A DNA stretch of 64,000 nt. It comes from Ottowia beijingensis (GTDB taxonomy: Bacteria > Pseudomonadota > Gammaproteobacteria > Burkholderiales > Burkholderiaceae_C). Location: positions 744,001 to 808,000 of the forward strand of contig NZ_JACCKX010000001.1 of the NCBI RefSeq assembly GCF_013423955.1, written 5' to 3'. Below the pieces are notes generated by a model, which made no database searches, was not told the origin of the DNA, and saw nothing but the letters and a program-made list of their open reading frames with translations. Each line of letters opens with the position of its first letter. Position 1 is the first letter of the stretch. Shown here one piece after another: positions 43,324 to 53,115 of this stretch. The position numbers were made by a program, and so were the translations under genes.

Positions 43324-44451
43324 ATGTCTGATTTGAGTCTTCAATTACAGCAGGCGGCAAGTCAACTTCCCGTCACCTCCTATTTCGACCAGGCGCTGTT
43401 CGAGCGCGAAAAGCGGCTCATCTTCGAGTCCGGTCCGCGCTACGTCGGGCACCAGCTCGCCGTGCCCAACCCTGGTGATTACTTCGCCCTGCCGCAAGAG
43501 GCCGAGGGCCGCGCGCTGGCGCGCAACCCGCAGGGCGGCATCGAGCTGATCTCCAACGTCTGCCGCCACCGCCAGGCCGTGATGCTGAAGGGCCGCGGCT
43601 CGCTGCAGACCGAGGCCAAGGGCCATGCCGGCGGCAACATCGTGTGCCCGCTGCACCGCTGGACCTATTCGCCCCAGGGCGAACTGCTGGGCGCGCCGCA
43701 CTTCAAGCACGACCCCTGCCTGAACCTCCACAACTACAAGCTGCGCGAGTGGAACGGCCTGCTGTTCGAGGACAACGGCCGCGACATCGCCGCCGACCTG
43801 GCCGGCATGGGCGTGGCGAAGGACCTGTCGTTCGAGGGCTTCGCGCTCGACCACGTCGAGATGCACGAGTGCAACTACAACTGGAAGACCTTCATCGAGG
43901 TCTATCTGGAGGACTACCACGTCGGCCCCTTCCACCCCGGCCTGGGCAACTTCGTCACCTGCGACGACCTGCAGTGGCAGTTCGGCAGCGAGTATTCGGT
44001 GCAGACCGTGGGCGTGGCCCCCACCTTCGCCAAGCCCGGCTCCGACGTGTACAGGAAGTGGCACGAGGTGCTGCTGAACTACCAGGGCGGCGAGCAGCCC
44101 ACGCGCGGCGCCATCTGGCTGACCTACTACCCGCACATCATGGTCGAGTGGTATCCGCACGTGCTCACCGTCAGCACGCTGCACCCGATCAGCGTCGACA
44201 AGACGCTGAACATGGTCGAGTTCTACTACCCCGAGGAAATCGTCGCCTTCGAGCGCGAGTTCGTCGAGGCACAGCGCGCTGCCTACATGGAGACCGCCAT
44301 CGAGGACGACGAGATCGCCGAGCGCATGGACGCCGGCCGCAAGGCGCTGATGCTGCGCGGCGACAACGAGGTCGGCCCGTACCAGAGCCCGATGGAGGAC
44401 GGCATGCAGCACTTCCATGAGTGGTACCGAAAAAATCGGTGCCACCCCTGA
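43324..44451 (+). CDS. Rieske aromatic ring-hydroxylating oxygenase, alpha-type
   Basis: A 375-aa two-domain oxygenase. The Rieske [2Fe-2S] ligands are in NVCRHRQAVMLKG and CPLHRWTYSPQGEL (C-x-H ... C-x2-H). The mononuclear iron site is in NWKTFIEVYLEDYHVGPFHP with the two His spaced as in ring hydroxylases. ATG 43324 (MSDLSLQLQQAASQLPV) is chosen; upstream in-frame codons lack a ribosome site. No reductase or ferredoxin gene is adjacent, so electron donors are encoded elsewhere. Substrate unknown. Confidence 0.9.
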   Translation: MSDLSLQLQQAASQLPVTSYFDQALFEREKRLIFESGPRYVGHQLAVPNPGDYFALPQEAEGRALARNPQGGIELISNVCRHRQAVMLKGRGSLQTEAKGHAGGNIVCPLHRWTYSPQGELLGAPHFKHDPCLNLHNYKLREWNGLLFEDNGRDIAADLAGMGVAKDLSFEGFALDHVEMHECNYNWKTFIEVYLEDYHVGPFHPGLGNFVTCDDLQWQFGSEYSVQTVGVAPTFAKPGSDVYRKWHEVLLNYQGGEQPTRGAIWLTYYPHIMVEWYPHVLTVSTLHPISVDKTLNMVEFYYPEEIVAFEREFVEAQRAAYMETAIEDDEIAERMDAGRKALMLRGDNEVGPYQSPMEDGMQHFHEWYRKNRCHP

Positions 44452-44566
44452 GCGCCTGACGGCGCTTCCCCTCTGCTGCGCGAGGGGGACATCGCCAGTG
44501 GGCGGGCCAAGCCCTTCCACGGCGATCACTGGCATGGCCTGCTCCGCGGCCTTTGGAATACTAGAC

Positions 44567-44602
44567 AGCGCCGGTTGACACAACAACCGGCGCTTTTGTT
44601 TT
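44567..44602 (+). terminator. Intrinsic terminator after Rieske gene
   Basis: AGCGCCGGTTG pairs with CAACCGGCGCT, followed by TTTGTTTT. Strong 11-bp stem, 116 bp after the stop codon. Confidence 0.9.
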
Positions 44603-44654
44603 GTAGCTCTCCGCGCTTACCTGACGGGCGCCATAGCCCGATTTGATTCATAAT
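44598..44654. repeat. Dispersed repeat, copy upstream of EamA gene
   Basis: TTTTGTAGCTCTCCGCGCTT ... GGGCGCCATAGCCCGATTTG, a diverged copy of the TAGCTGCT-GCGC ... GGGCGC element; it overlaps the T-tract of the Rieske terminator. Confidence 0.5.
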
Positions 44655-44662
44655 CGCCGCCC

Positions 44663-45550
44663 ATGCAAGCCGCCTGGATGATCGCCGCCTCGCTGTTCTT
44701 CGCGCTGATGAGCGTGTGCATCAAGTACGCCTCGCCCTACTTCGGCCCGCTGGAGATCGTCTGCTACCGCGGCGCCATCGGCATGGTTTTCCTGTGGATC
44801 ATGATGCGCTCGCGCCAGGTCAGCCTGCGCACCACGGTGCCCATGATGCACGTGTGGCGCAACGTGGTCGGCGTGTCGGCGCTGGTGTGCTGGTTCTACG
44901 CCATCGCCCACCTGCCGCTGGCCACGGCCATGACGCTGAACTACATGAGTGGCGTGTGGGTGGCCGCCTTCCTGATCGGCGGCACGCTGCTGCTGGGCCG
45001 CATCGCCGACATCCGCCGCCAGGGGCCACTGGTGCTGGCCGTGATGGCGGGCTTTGCCGGCGTCATCATGATGCTGCGCCCCACGCTGGAACAGAATCAG
45101 CTGTTCGCCGGCCTGATCGGGCTGATGTCGGGCCTGATGTCGGCGCTGGCCTACATCCAGGTCGCCGCGCTCGGCCGCGTGGGCGAGCCGGAGGCGCGCA
45201 CCGTGTTCTATTTTTCGCTCGGCGCCACGCTGGCCGGCGGCATCGGCATGCTGTTCTTCGAGATGCACCCGCTGAACACCGTGCAGGCACTGTGGCTGCT
45301 GCCCATCGGCATCCTGGCGGCGCTGGGGCAGTTGTCGATGACGCGCGCTTACACCCGCGGCGCCACCATGGTGGTGGCCAACCTGCAGTATTCGGGCATC
45401 ATCTTCGCGGCGCTATTCGGGCTGCTGCTGTTCGGCGACCGGATGCCGCTGATCGGCTGGGCCGGCATGGCCACCATCATCGCCAGCGGCATGACCGCCA
45501 CCTTCCTGCGCGCCCGTGCATTGCCCAACCCGCCCGCTGAATCGCACTGA
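44663..45550 (+). CDS. EamA/DMT-family metabolite exporter
   Basis: A 295-aa ten-helix membrane protein with the duplicated EamA fold. Each half is about 140 residues, with CYRGAIGMVFLWIMMRSRQV in the first and TRAYTRGATMVVANLQYSGI in the second. Substrate not predictable. Starts at ATG 44663 and is followed 1 bp later by the rhodanese gene, indicating co-transcription. Confidence 0.88.
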   Translation: MQAAWMIAASLFFALMSVCIKYASPYFGPLEIVCYRGAIGMVFLWIMMRSRQVSLRTTVPMMHVWRNVVGVSALVCWFYAIAHLPLATAMTLNYMSGVWVAAFLIGGTLLLGRIADIRRQGPLVLAVMAGFAGVIMMLRPTLEQNQLFAGLIGLMSGLMSALAYIQVAALGRVGEPEARTVFYFSLGATLAGGIGMLFFEMHPLNTVQALWLLPIGILAALGQLSMTRAYTRGATMVVANLQYSGIIFAALFGLLLFGDRMPLIGWAGMATIIASGMTATFLRARALPNPPAESH

Positions 45551-45551
45551 C

Positions 45552-46405
45552 ATGCACTACACCCATCTGATTTCCGTCGACGAGCTGAAAGCCCTGCACG
45601 CCAGCGACGCGCCGCTGCTGGTGTTCGACTGCAGTTCGGAACTGGGCAACCCCGACAAGGCCGACGCCATGTTCGCCGAGAAGCACATCGCCGGGGCCGT
45701 GCAGGCGCACCTGGAACGCGACCTGAGCGCGCACGACCCGGCCAACGCTGTCAACGGCGGGCGCCATCCGCTACCAAAACGAGAGCTGTTTGCGCAGACC
45801 CTGCAAGCGCTGGGCTTCGACAACGCCATGCAGGCCGTGGTGTACGACCGCAACGGCGCCAACTACTGCGGCCGCCTGTGGTGGATGCTGAAGTGGGCCG
45901 GCCACGACGCCGTGGCCGTGCTCGACGGCGGCCTGCAGGCCTGGGAGGCGGCGGGCGCGGTCGAATCCGGCCCCCGCCCCGGCGCGCACGCGGCCAGTTC
46001 TCCCTGAAGCCCGCCCTGCGCCGCCTGGTGCACACCGACGAGGTGCTGCAACAGCTGGGTCGCCCCACGCAGACACTGATCGACGCCCGCGGCGCGGCGC
46101 TACCGCGGCGAGACCGAGACGCTCGATCCGGTGGCCGGCCACATCCCCGGTGCGCTGAACCGCCCCTTCACCGACAACCTGGGCGCCGACGGCCGCTTCA
46201 AGCCGCGCGAGCAGCTCAGGCCGAGTTCGATGCGCTGCTGGCCGGGCGCGACGCCGTTGGCGTGGTGCACCACTGCGGCAGCGGCGTCAGCGCCGTGCCC
46301 AACGTGCTGGCCATGGAACTGGCCGGCTACCCGCCCGCCGCGCTGTACGGCGGCAGCTGGAGCGAATGGAGCCGCACGCCGGGGCTGCCGATGGCGCAGG
46401 GTTGA
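45552..46405 (+). CDS. Two-domain sulfurtransferase (rhodanese, SseA-like), three frameshifts
   Basis: About 285 aa with tandem rhodanese folds. The inactive N-domain runs from LISVDELKALHASDAPLLVF to YCGRLWWMLKWAGH and LDGGLQAWEAAG. The C-domain has the catalytic loop HHCGSGVSAVPN with the nucleophilic Cys, as in mercaptopyruvate sulfurtransferases (CGSGVTA). Frames change near 45995, 46095 and 46220. All pieces stay in the right order, so I read one gene. Confidence 0.85.
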
Positions 46406-46420
46406 GGGATCAGGCTCTAC

Positions 46421-46517
46421 GTATTTGATAGCTGGCTGCGCTCGTCATTAAACAATTTCAGAATTGAATGATGTTGAAATCGCCTGTTTATCAGCGCAAG
46501 CAGCTATCATTTTGTTT
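46421..46517. repeat. Two inverted copies of the dispersed repeat
   Basis: TTTGATAGCTGGCTGCGCTC (from 46423) and GCGCAAGCAGCTATCA (to about 46509) face each other across an AT-rich centre with GAATTGAATG. This is the clearest head-to-head pair of the family in the window. Confidence 0.75.
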
Positions 46518-46543
46518 GATCAGCAACAAGTCTCAGACCGTGT

Positions 46544-46618
46544 TGTGGGAGCGGGCTTGCCCGCGATGAGGCGCCTCGTCGCCACGAACGCCTGATCGCG
46601 GGCAAGCCCGTTCCCACA
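46544..46618. repeat. Pseudomonas-type REP pair (BIME-like)
   Basis: TGTGGGAGCGGGCTTGCCCG and its inverted partner CGGGCAAGCCCGTTCCCACA (arms 46544-46567 and 46595-46618, one mismatch). This exact style of REP is best known from Pseudomonas genomes. Confidence 0.8.
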
Positions 46619-46687
46619 CAGCGGATGAGATCCGCGCGTCATCCGAGACTTCTTGGTAATCAAGCATTTTTGACAAACGCCAGAAAG

Positions 46688-46714
46688 AAAAGCCGCCCCT
46701 TCGGGCGGCTTTTC
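46688..46714. terminator. Bidirectional intrinsic terminator
   Basis: AAAAGCCGCCC-CTTC-GGGCGGCTTTT, placed between the convergent rhodanese and dienelactone hydrolase genes. Confidence 0.92.
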
Positions 46715-46744
46715 CTGTCCAGTTGCTGCAGCCTGGCCTTACGC

Positions 46745-47656
46745 TTACCCCACACCGTGCTGCTTGAACCACGCCAGCGCGCGCTTCCAGCCATCCTCGG
46801 CCGCTTCCTTGCGGAAGCTCGGGCGGTAGTCGGCATGGAAGGCGTGCGGCGCGTCGGGGTACACCACGAACTCCGACGCCTTGGCCGCCGCATTGCCCTT
46901 GGCACCCGCCTCCGCCAGCGCCGCCTTCATCCTCTCCACCGTGTCCAGCGGAATGCCCGTGTCGGCCGCGCCGTACAGGCCCAGCACCGGCCCCTTCAGC
47001 TGCGCCGCCAGTTCCACCGGGTGCTTCGGCGTCAGCGCCGTGCTGTCGCCCACCAGGCGCCCGTACCAGGCCACACCGGCCTTCACCTTCGGGTTGTGCG
47101 CCGTGTACAGCCAAGTCTGGCGCCCGCCCCAGCAGAAGCCGGTCACGCCCAGCTTGTCGGCATTGCCGCCGTGGGCCGCGACCCAGGCCACCGTGGCGTC
47201 CAGGTCGCCCAGCACCTGCGCATCGGGCACCTTTGAGATCACCTCGCTCATCAGCTTGGCCATCTCGCCATAGCTCTGCGCATCGCCCTGGCGCACGAAC
47301 AGCTCGGGCGCGATGGCCAGATAGCCCGCCTTGGCAAAGCGCCGCGCCGTGTCGGCGATGTACTCGTGCACGCCGAAGATCTCCGACAGCACCAGCACCA
47401 CCGGCAGCCCCGTCTTGCCCGCCGGCTGCGCGCGGTAGGCGGGCATCTTGAAGCCGGCCACGTCGATCGTCACCTCGCCCGCCGTCAGCCCCTCGGCCGA
47501 GGTCTTGATGGCCGTCTGCGCCATGATCGGCAGCGTCGCCGCGGCATAGCCCGCGCCCAGGCCCAGCTTGAGCGCGGTGCGGCGCGTGGGCGCCAGCGGC
47601 TTGGCCGGCACATCGAGCAGCGCCTGGGTGTCGAGAATGTGGTCGGACTTCAGCAT
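46745..47656 (-). CDS. Dienelactone hydrolase family protein with Tat-like leader
   Basis: A 303-aa alpha/beta hydrolase. The nucleophile elbow GVTGFCWGGRQTWLY carries Cys, as in true DLH. The acid and His lie in AADTGIPLD and YPDAPHAFHADYRPSF. RRTALKLGLGAGYAAATLP (residues 24-42) is a twin-arginine export signal preceded by about 20 residues. The start MLKSDHILD at 47656 is chosen because AGGAG lies just upstream (AGCTCTCCTG on the plus strand). Substrate unknown. Confidence 0.9.
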   Translation of the reverse strand: MLKSDHILDTQALLDVPAKPLAPTRRTALKLGLGAGYAAATLPIMAQTAIKTSAEGLTAGEVTIDVAGFKMPAYRAQPAGKTGLPVVLVLSEIFGVHEYIADTARRFAKAGYLAIAPELFVRQGDAQSYGEMAKLMSEVISKVPDAQVLGDLDATVAWVAAHGGNADKLGVTGFCWGGRQTWLYTAHNPKVKAGVAWYGRLVGDSTALTPKHPVELAAQLKGPVLGLYGAADTGIPLDTVERMKAALAEAGAKGNAAAKASEFVVYPDAPHAFHADYRPSFRKEAAEDGWKRALAWFKQHGVG

Positions 47657-47775
47657 CTGATAGCTCTCCTGTGTATGTGGGGATCGGGACAACCAGTCTA
47701 GAGGCGTTTGCGGATTCCTGCCCATGCCTGATCGAATCGAGGCCCTGCATCATCCACGATCCCGGTCAGTCGCGC

Positions 47776-47781
47776 TATAAT
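47776..47781 (+). promoter_or_regulatory. -10 element of tRNA-Thr promoter
   Basis: TATAAT, 16 bp before the tRNA 5' end, in a GC-rich context. No clear -35 hexamer was identified. Confidence 0.6.
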
Positions 47782-47797
47782 CTTTGGTTCCAATTTC

Positions 47798-47873
47798 GCC
47801 GACTTAGCTCAGTTGGTAGAGCAACGCACTCGTAACGCGTAGGTCGCCAGTTCGATCCCGGCAGTCGGCACCA
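47798..47873 (+). tRNA. tRNA-Thr(CGT)
   Basis: A 76-nt cloverleaf with encoded CCA. The acceptor arms GCCGACT/AGTCGGC pair fully. The D-arm is GCTCAGTTGGTAGAGC, the anticodon loop CTCGTAA gives anticodon CGT, and the T-loop TTCGATC is canonical. The closing pair of the anticodon stem is an A-C mismatch. It is followed by a strong terminator and by an accessory region, so it may be an integration site. Confidence 0.95.
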
Positions 47874-47880
47874 CATTGAA

Positions 47881-47919
47881 GTCCGCACAGGTTCACACCC
47901 GTGCGGACTTTTTCTTTTT
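47881..47919 (+). terminator. Terminator of tRNA-Thr
   Basis: GTCCGCAC pairs with GTGCGGAC across a 12-nt loop, followed by TTTTTCTTTTTC. Confidence 0.93.
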
Positions 47920-47962
47920 CGATGCGGCAACTCGGGCGCAAATGCGTCGTCGCCAGAAAGAC

Positions 47963-47992
47963 AAAGGGCCCGGAAATGATCCGAGCCCTTGA
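47963..47992 (-). terminator. Hairpin, possible minus-strand terminator
   Basis: AAGGGCCCGGA and TCCGAGCCCTT form a stem with one mismatch. On the minus strand it is followed by TGTCTTTCT. No minus-strand gene clearly ends here, so it may be a relic of a lost gene. Confidence 0.45.
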
Positions 47993-48175
47993 ATGTGGTG
48001 GTGGGATGGTAGCCGGTCCCAAACCGCGTTGAATGGACCCGAAATCGGGGTCTCGGCAAGTAGCGGATTGCTGCGGATTCCAGTGAAAAGTGGACCTTGA
48101 CAGCCCACTTTCGGGGCATTTCTGCAGTTTTCACCGGCGCACGGTCGACCACTGCAGGGGCGTCAACTTTGCGAG

Positions 48176-48221
48176 GGACGGGCCCGGTTCAATTCCCATT
48201 TGCGGAATCGAACCCGCGTCC
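48176..48221. other. Head-to-head tRNA/tmRNA T-arm-like fragments
   Basis: The plus strand carries GGCCCGGTTCAATTCCC (48181-48197). The minus strand carries GGACGCGGGTTCGATTCCG (48221-48203). Both resemble T-arm and 3'-end segments used as integrase attachment sites; the second resembles the tmRNA 3' end. No intact RNA gene surrounds them. This is likely an integration scar. Confidence 0.4.
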
Positions 48222-48287
48222 GTCAGATCGCTACCTTCCACTCCCGCAACTGGCCGACGGTTTGTGTCAGCCCCTGCTTGAGCAACG

Positions 48288-48501
48288 TATCCACCCGCTG
48301 ATGCGCCGGATGCACAAACCCGAACCCAACTTGCCACCCGATGCGCAGGACAAGCGGTCGGTGATCCCCATCGATGCGGGTGACGTCGAGCAGTGGCTGC
48401 GCGGCACGGTGGACGAGGCACAGAGCCTGCTGCGGCTCGCACCCGTGGAAACCTTCGATGCGGGGCCCGTCTCGGCGGCGTCTCAGTCCTTGCTGCTGTA
48501 G
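48288..48501 (+). pseudogene. Truncated SRAP (YedK/HMCES-type) C-terminal fragment
   Basis: HPLMRRMHKPEPNLPPDAQD and KRSVIPIDAGDVEQWLRGTV correspond to the last 70 residues of SOS-response-associated peptidases. They closely match the C-terminus of the intact copy at 63300-63962 on the opposite strand. The catalytic N-terminal Cys half is absent and upstream sequence is unrelated. This is a remnant left by recombination. Confidence 0.85.
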
Positions 48502-49167
48502 CAGTCTCAAACTACAACCGACCGTCTCCAAACCCTTGTCTCGCAAGGAAGTCGCCCTCGGAGCACTCCACGGACGCCAGAGAAAAACAGAGAAGAGAGA
48601 GTCGTCAGAGAGCCTAGCGCCGCGAACCGGCCACGCCCGCGTCCGAAGGGCGATGCCCCGAAACGCAGCAAACACGCGGGGAACGGCCAGAAAAACCCCA
48701 ACCGAGAACGGTTGGGGCTTCAATATTGGTGGGCGACCATCTACTGAATGATCTGCGCTTACGCGCATGAAATCTACGAATTCTCCGATTAGGTTTTTAT
48801 TTTTCCCCGTTTGTTCCCCGGACAGACAGGGAAGCGAGAAGAGTTCGTGAAGGTTGTCAACTCACCATCCCAGCGAACTGATCGGACAACTGGATGCTCT
48901 CCGCTACCGCCTCAAACCAACCGTTCCCAGCCAATTCAAGCCCTGGAGCGCCAGGCACCTACTGCGCGCCGCCCCGCAACCCCTCGTACAACCCCGCCGG
49001 CCCCAGCAGCACGTTCTTGATCCCGGCCCTCACCCACTCCGAATCCAGCGCCTGTCTGCTCATGATCTGATGCCGCTCGAAGGCTTCGATGATGGCGCGC
49101 ATCCTCTTCAGATTCAGTCCGTCCTTAGCCCGTCCGAATACCCTCAAAAATCTCTGATCGGCAGTTG
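48502..49167. other. Gap downstream of the helicase operon
   Basis: Contains a strong minus-strand terminator at 48691-48720. At about 48959-49180 there is a short minus-strand open stretch (RMRAIIEAFERHQIMSRQAL ... GPAGLYEGLRGG) that looks protein-like. It could be a C-terminal extension of the upstream helicase or a small separate ORF. I could not identify it. Confidence 0.5.
48691..48720 (-). terminator. Terminator of the minus-strand defence operon
   Basis: AAGCCCCAACC-GTTCTC-GGTTGGGG followed by TTTTTCT on the minus strand. It is the first strong terminator downstream of the helicase gene. Confidence 0.85.
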
Positions 49168-51269
49168 TCAGTCGGTCAAGTCCGCCAAGAACTCCGAGGC
49201 CGGATTCACGCCGGAAACGTGCAGAAATTCTCTCGCACGCGTGCAGGCCACATAAAGAAGATGGCGCTCGGTCGCGTAAACCTCGTCCAGATCGCTTTCG
49301 TCGCTCACGCACTCGATGCGTGACTGCAGGGGATCACCTCGTCGTCACAGGCCATCACGGCGACGGCACGGAATTCCAGCCCCTTGGCGAAGTGCATGGT
49401 GGCTACGGATGCCTTGCCGATGACCGACTGCACTCTCTCGTCCAGGATCACGAAAGGCACGTCGGCGTGTTGCAGAGCTTCTCGGGCACGCTCCAACTCG
49501 GCCTCGCTGCGGACGAACACGCCGATCTCGTGCGCAGCCAATCCGGCATCGACCTGACTTCTGATCCAGTCGCCCACGACCTTGCTTTCGTCCTCCGGGG
49601 TCTTGAATTCCTGGACCGTGGGCGATGGACCGTTGAAGACAGACACTGTGCCCTTGCGAGATTCGCTATTGCCATCCACATCGGCGATTTCAGTACCGAG
49701 AAGCCGATCGGCCTGCGCACGGATCTGATGCGAGGTCCGGTAGTTCACCATCAAGGAACGCGAGCGTCCACGCACGTCCACGCCGAGTGATTTCCAAGAG
49801 AAAGCCGTCTGGAAGATCCGCTGGCCGAGATCGCCCGCAAAGAACAGGGCGTTCGGGCGCCCGCCGCCGACAGCGGCCAAAAACTTCAGCTGCGCTACCG
49901 ACACATCCTGCGCCTCATCCAGCACCACATGCTCGAACGGCGGATGCTTGCGTTTGGGCACTTCTATGGCCAGCCGCGTGAACACCCCCGCCAACGAGAC
50001 CAAGCCGTCGGCTTGCAGCTCCTGCCGAACCGCATCAAACACCGACCACAGCAATTGCCGCTGCCCTTCTGACAGCCGAGTCTTACGGCCCAGCCTCACA
50101 ACGTCGCGATACTCCTCCCAGGTCTGCAACTGCCACGCATCAACGACCTGGTGCCACTCGCCGAACAGAAAGGATTCGCCAAAACGCGAGCCAGACACTT
50201 TCGCCGCGTGCTTGGCGAGTCGTGCCCGCACATCGCTGGCCGTAGCGAGCCGAGCCTTGCCAAAGCTGACCTCATAGAGGCGCAGGCCCACGGCGTCAAG
50301 TGCCGCCACCTCGATGCGTTCACCCAAGCGCGGTTCGGAACTGATGAGAAGCCGAAGCCTGGTTCGCAGCGCGGTCGCCAGACCTTCCGAAAATGTGGTC
50401 AGCAGCACCCGTGCGTCGGCATTGACGCGCGCCAGGTGCGCAGCACGGTGCAACGCTACGATGGTCTTGCCGGTGCCCGCAGAGCCGGATACGCGCGCAG
50501 GACCGTTGTAGTCACGCTCCACGAACTGGCGCTGATCCGGGTGCAGGAAAATCGTCCACTTCTCCCACGGATACTCGAAGGCGCGCTCCAGTTCCTCCAC
50601 GTTCGCCACCACGCGAAAGCGTCGCAGGGCATCGGGGTGCTCGAAGGGATCGGCATTGGGCTGCACCACCACCGGCGCAGCCTTGGGCGTGCCACCCGTA
50701 GCCAGTTCCAGCAAGGCTTCGCCTGCTTCCGCGGGCAGGTGCTCGACCAGATCGAGCAGCGAGTCTTCGTCTGCCTTGCGCACATCCTCCAGCCATTCCA
50801 CTGGCACGCCGAAGCCCAGCAGCAACTGTTCTGCCGTCTGTGCGAACAGCAAGGGCTTCGGTGTGGGTGAGGCGGATGCTGGCACGCGCACCGATGGCAC
50901 CGGCTCGTCCACGTATTTGGGGACGCGGATTTCTTCCACACGCTCGCGCACTTCCACGAACTGTGCTGCGCCGGTAGTGGGATGCACTTCCAGCTTGCGC
51001 CGTTCCGCCCACGCATAGGCCTTGTCGTGGTGATCCACGTAGCAGAGCAGCAGACTGCTCGCAGATTTGTGGACGATTAGACGGATGTCGGAGCCCGCCC
51101 GCACCGACCAAAATCGAGTGTCCTTGGCGCGGTCGAGCTTGTGGAAGCTCATCCCCGGATGGGCCGGATTGAGTTGCAAGTCGAATGCAGTGGTCTTGAC
51201 GACCTTCTGCTCGTCACCGGTCAACCGTGCGAGACTGTCAGTGAACGTGTCGGCAATGCGGAAGTTCAT
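49168..51269 (-). CDS. RelE/ParE-like domain fused to UvrD/Rep-type helicase, one frameshift
   Basis: About 700 aa. Residues 1-100 (FRIADTFTDSLARLTGDEQK, FHKLDRAKDTRFWSVRAGSD, YVDHHDKAYAWAERRKLEVH) have the RelE/ParE toxin fold pattern. An SF1 helicase follows: Walker A GSAGTGKTIVALHRAA, motif II VVLDEAQDVS, motif III GDLGQRIFQ, motif V MHFAKGLEFRAVAV and motif VI LYVACTRARE. A missing C near 49328 splits motif VI from the rest. It follows the Hsp70-like gene by 19 bp and is the last clear gene of the operon. A role in defence is inferred from context. Confidence 0.87.
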
Positions 51270-51288
51270 CGTTAACACGCATCCTTGC

Positions 51289-53115
51289 TTACATAGTTGT
51301 CACGCCATGCTCCACTTGGCGTTTCTCGCAACTTGGGCAGGGGAGGGCTTTGCGAAGATTGCCAATATCGACTCTGCTCAAACCGTACGCGACAGAGAGG
51401 CGATCGAAATCTTCCGTCGTTATGCCTTCCGCATCGAGATCCTCGGGGACGCCTAAATGCCACGCCTCCGCCCGCAGCCAGGACAGCCCCGGAACGGACG
51501 CAAGAGACTTCTCCAATTCAAGGTAGAACTTCATTCGCCCACCCCTCCACACAGGAAGAACGGTATGTCCGTCAGGGCTGATTGGTCCAAAGCCCGTTTC
51601 TCCAAGCGCGCCAGAACGCCCTGCCTTGCACTTGGGCCAGCACATTGGAGCTGTAGAACCCCTCATCGGGAGTCTTCGAATCTTTCGGGAACTGGATCGC
51701 GATTCCGCTGAAATAATCTCGGAAGCTCTCAGGCACGGCCCGCTGCTGATCGGTGGCGAACTTCGCATCCTTGAGCGGTTCCGTCAAAGCGGCGTCCGCT
51801 CGACTCTGGTCGAGAGCAGTGCTCCACCAATTCACTCGATGTCGATGAAGGTTGCTGACCCCGTTCGGCTCAACCACCGAGGTAAAGAACTCGAAGTCCC
51901 ATTTGCCTCCTCGCGAAGGCTTTACATGGAATAGGGACGCATCGATCGTCCCCGCGCCGATGTCGGCCATCAGAAAGATGTTTCGGGCATTGACGTCAAA
52001 ACTGGTCGAAACCACGAAGCCGTAAATCTGTGCGGCGATCTCGGGCAACGCAATCACCTCTGCATCATCTTCATCAGTCGGTTCCCCGTTGCGCGATCCA
52101 GCGCCGCTTGCACCGAGGCGAGACCCACGTCGCCAGCGGCGTTGGCACACGCCCACGCGGCGGAACCGATGCGCTGAAACAGTCTTGCGGTCTTCGGCGA
52201 ATCGAGGTGATGGGCGGCTGGCAACCCGATGGCGAGCTTCCAGAAGAGTTGCGTGCTTCGGTAGAGCCCGCCACGAGTGCTAAGCAACCATCCGCGCGAG
52301 CGTCGGATGATGAGTGCTAGAAAAGCCACGGCACGACATTGCAGTGCAACTTGGTCTGGATCGGAGAGCAAGGAGAGCTTCAAGTCTCTGTGACACTCCG
52401 CGCCGTCCGTGAGTGAAAACCGCTCTCCAGTTTGGTACAGCCTAGAAGGAAGCAGATACTGCTCGATCCCTGTACCAGACCCCAGCGGCACAGCGAATGC
52501 TTGGCCCAGTTCATGGTCCCCAATGACCACCTTGACGCACGAGGTGCCGAAATCCAATCCCATCGTGACCTCATGCTGGTCCTCGACCTTGCCATGATGC
52601 GCTTGAGTAACGATACCGGAGAGCTCAAAGTCGTCTGACTGCACCGACGCGACGGGCATAGCTGGCCCAAGGTTGAATCTTGCATTGGCAGCGATGGAAA
52701 GCCTAATGGTCTGATCTGGCGGTTTCGGCGGTGAATTTTGCGCAGCAGGCCTACTCCGTGTCTGGGCTGATCGTAAACCCGCCTGCCCTGAGCGAGTGGG
52801 ACCCCGGAGATGCGAGACTAGGCGCCCGTTCTTGGAATCGCTACGTGCCGGCCGTTCTGGTGGGACACCACCCATCGTCTCTCGTCGATTGTTGCTCCTC
52901 GTGTGATCAGGGTGAGAGTGAATAGGTTGTGCGTTGGCTCTCGATGCGCTGACGTCAGTAGGAGGCGGCCCCTGCGCAGCGCGACGAGTTGAGTCATCTG
53001 CACTTCGGTTCGCCAGGGCGCGATCAGGGCTGGATGCGCCCTTACGATCTGCTTCCTGTTGCGCCTTGATGAACGCCTCCCTTATTGATCGCGCCACCTT
53101 TGTCCCCTTCTTCAA
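51289..53115 (-). CDS. Hsp70/actin-fold ATPase-like protein, two frameshifts
   Basis: About 608 aa. The first 170 residues are charged and low-complexity. The ATPase begins with phosphate-1 MGLDFGTSCVKVVIGDHELG. Phosphate-2 is IFLMADIGAGTIDASLFHV, seen after a frame change near 52075. A second break near 51610 leads to LPVWRGGRMKFYLELEKSLA and a C-terminal tail with ALPCPSCEK. Only the nucleotide-binding half resembles Hsp70; no canonical peptide-binding domain was seen. The start is taken as TTG 53115 overlapping the helicase stop; GTG 53097 is an alternative. Confidence 0.78.

Noticed and set aside
48150..48760. Possible complete tmRNA gene
   Set aside because: Only a 19-nt 3'-end-like piece is present; no tag-peptide ORF or 5' acceptor half was found.
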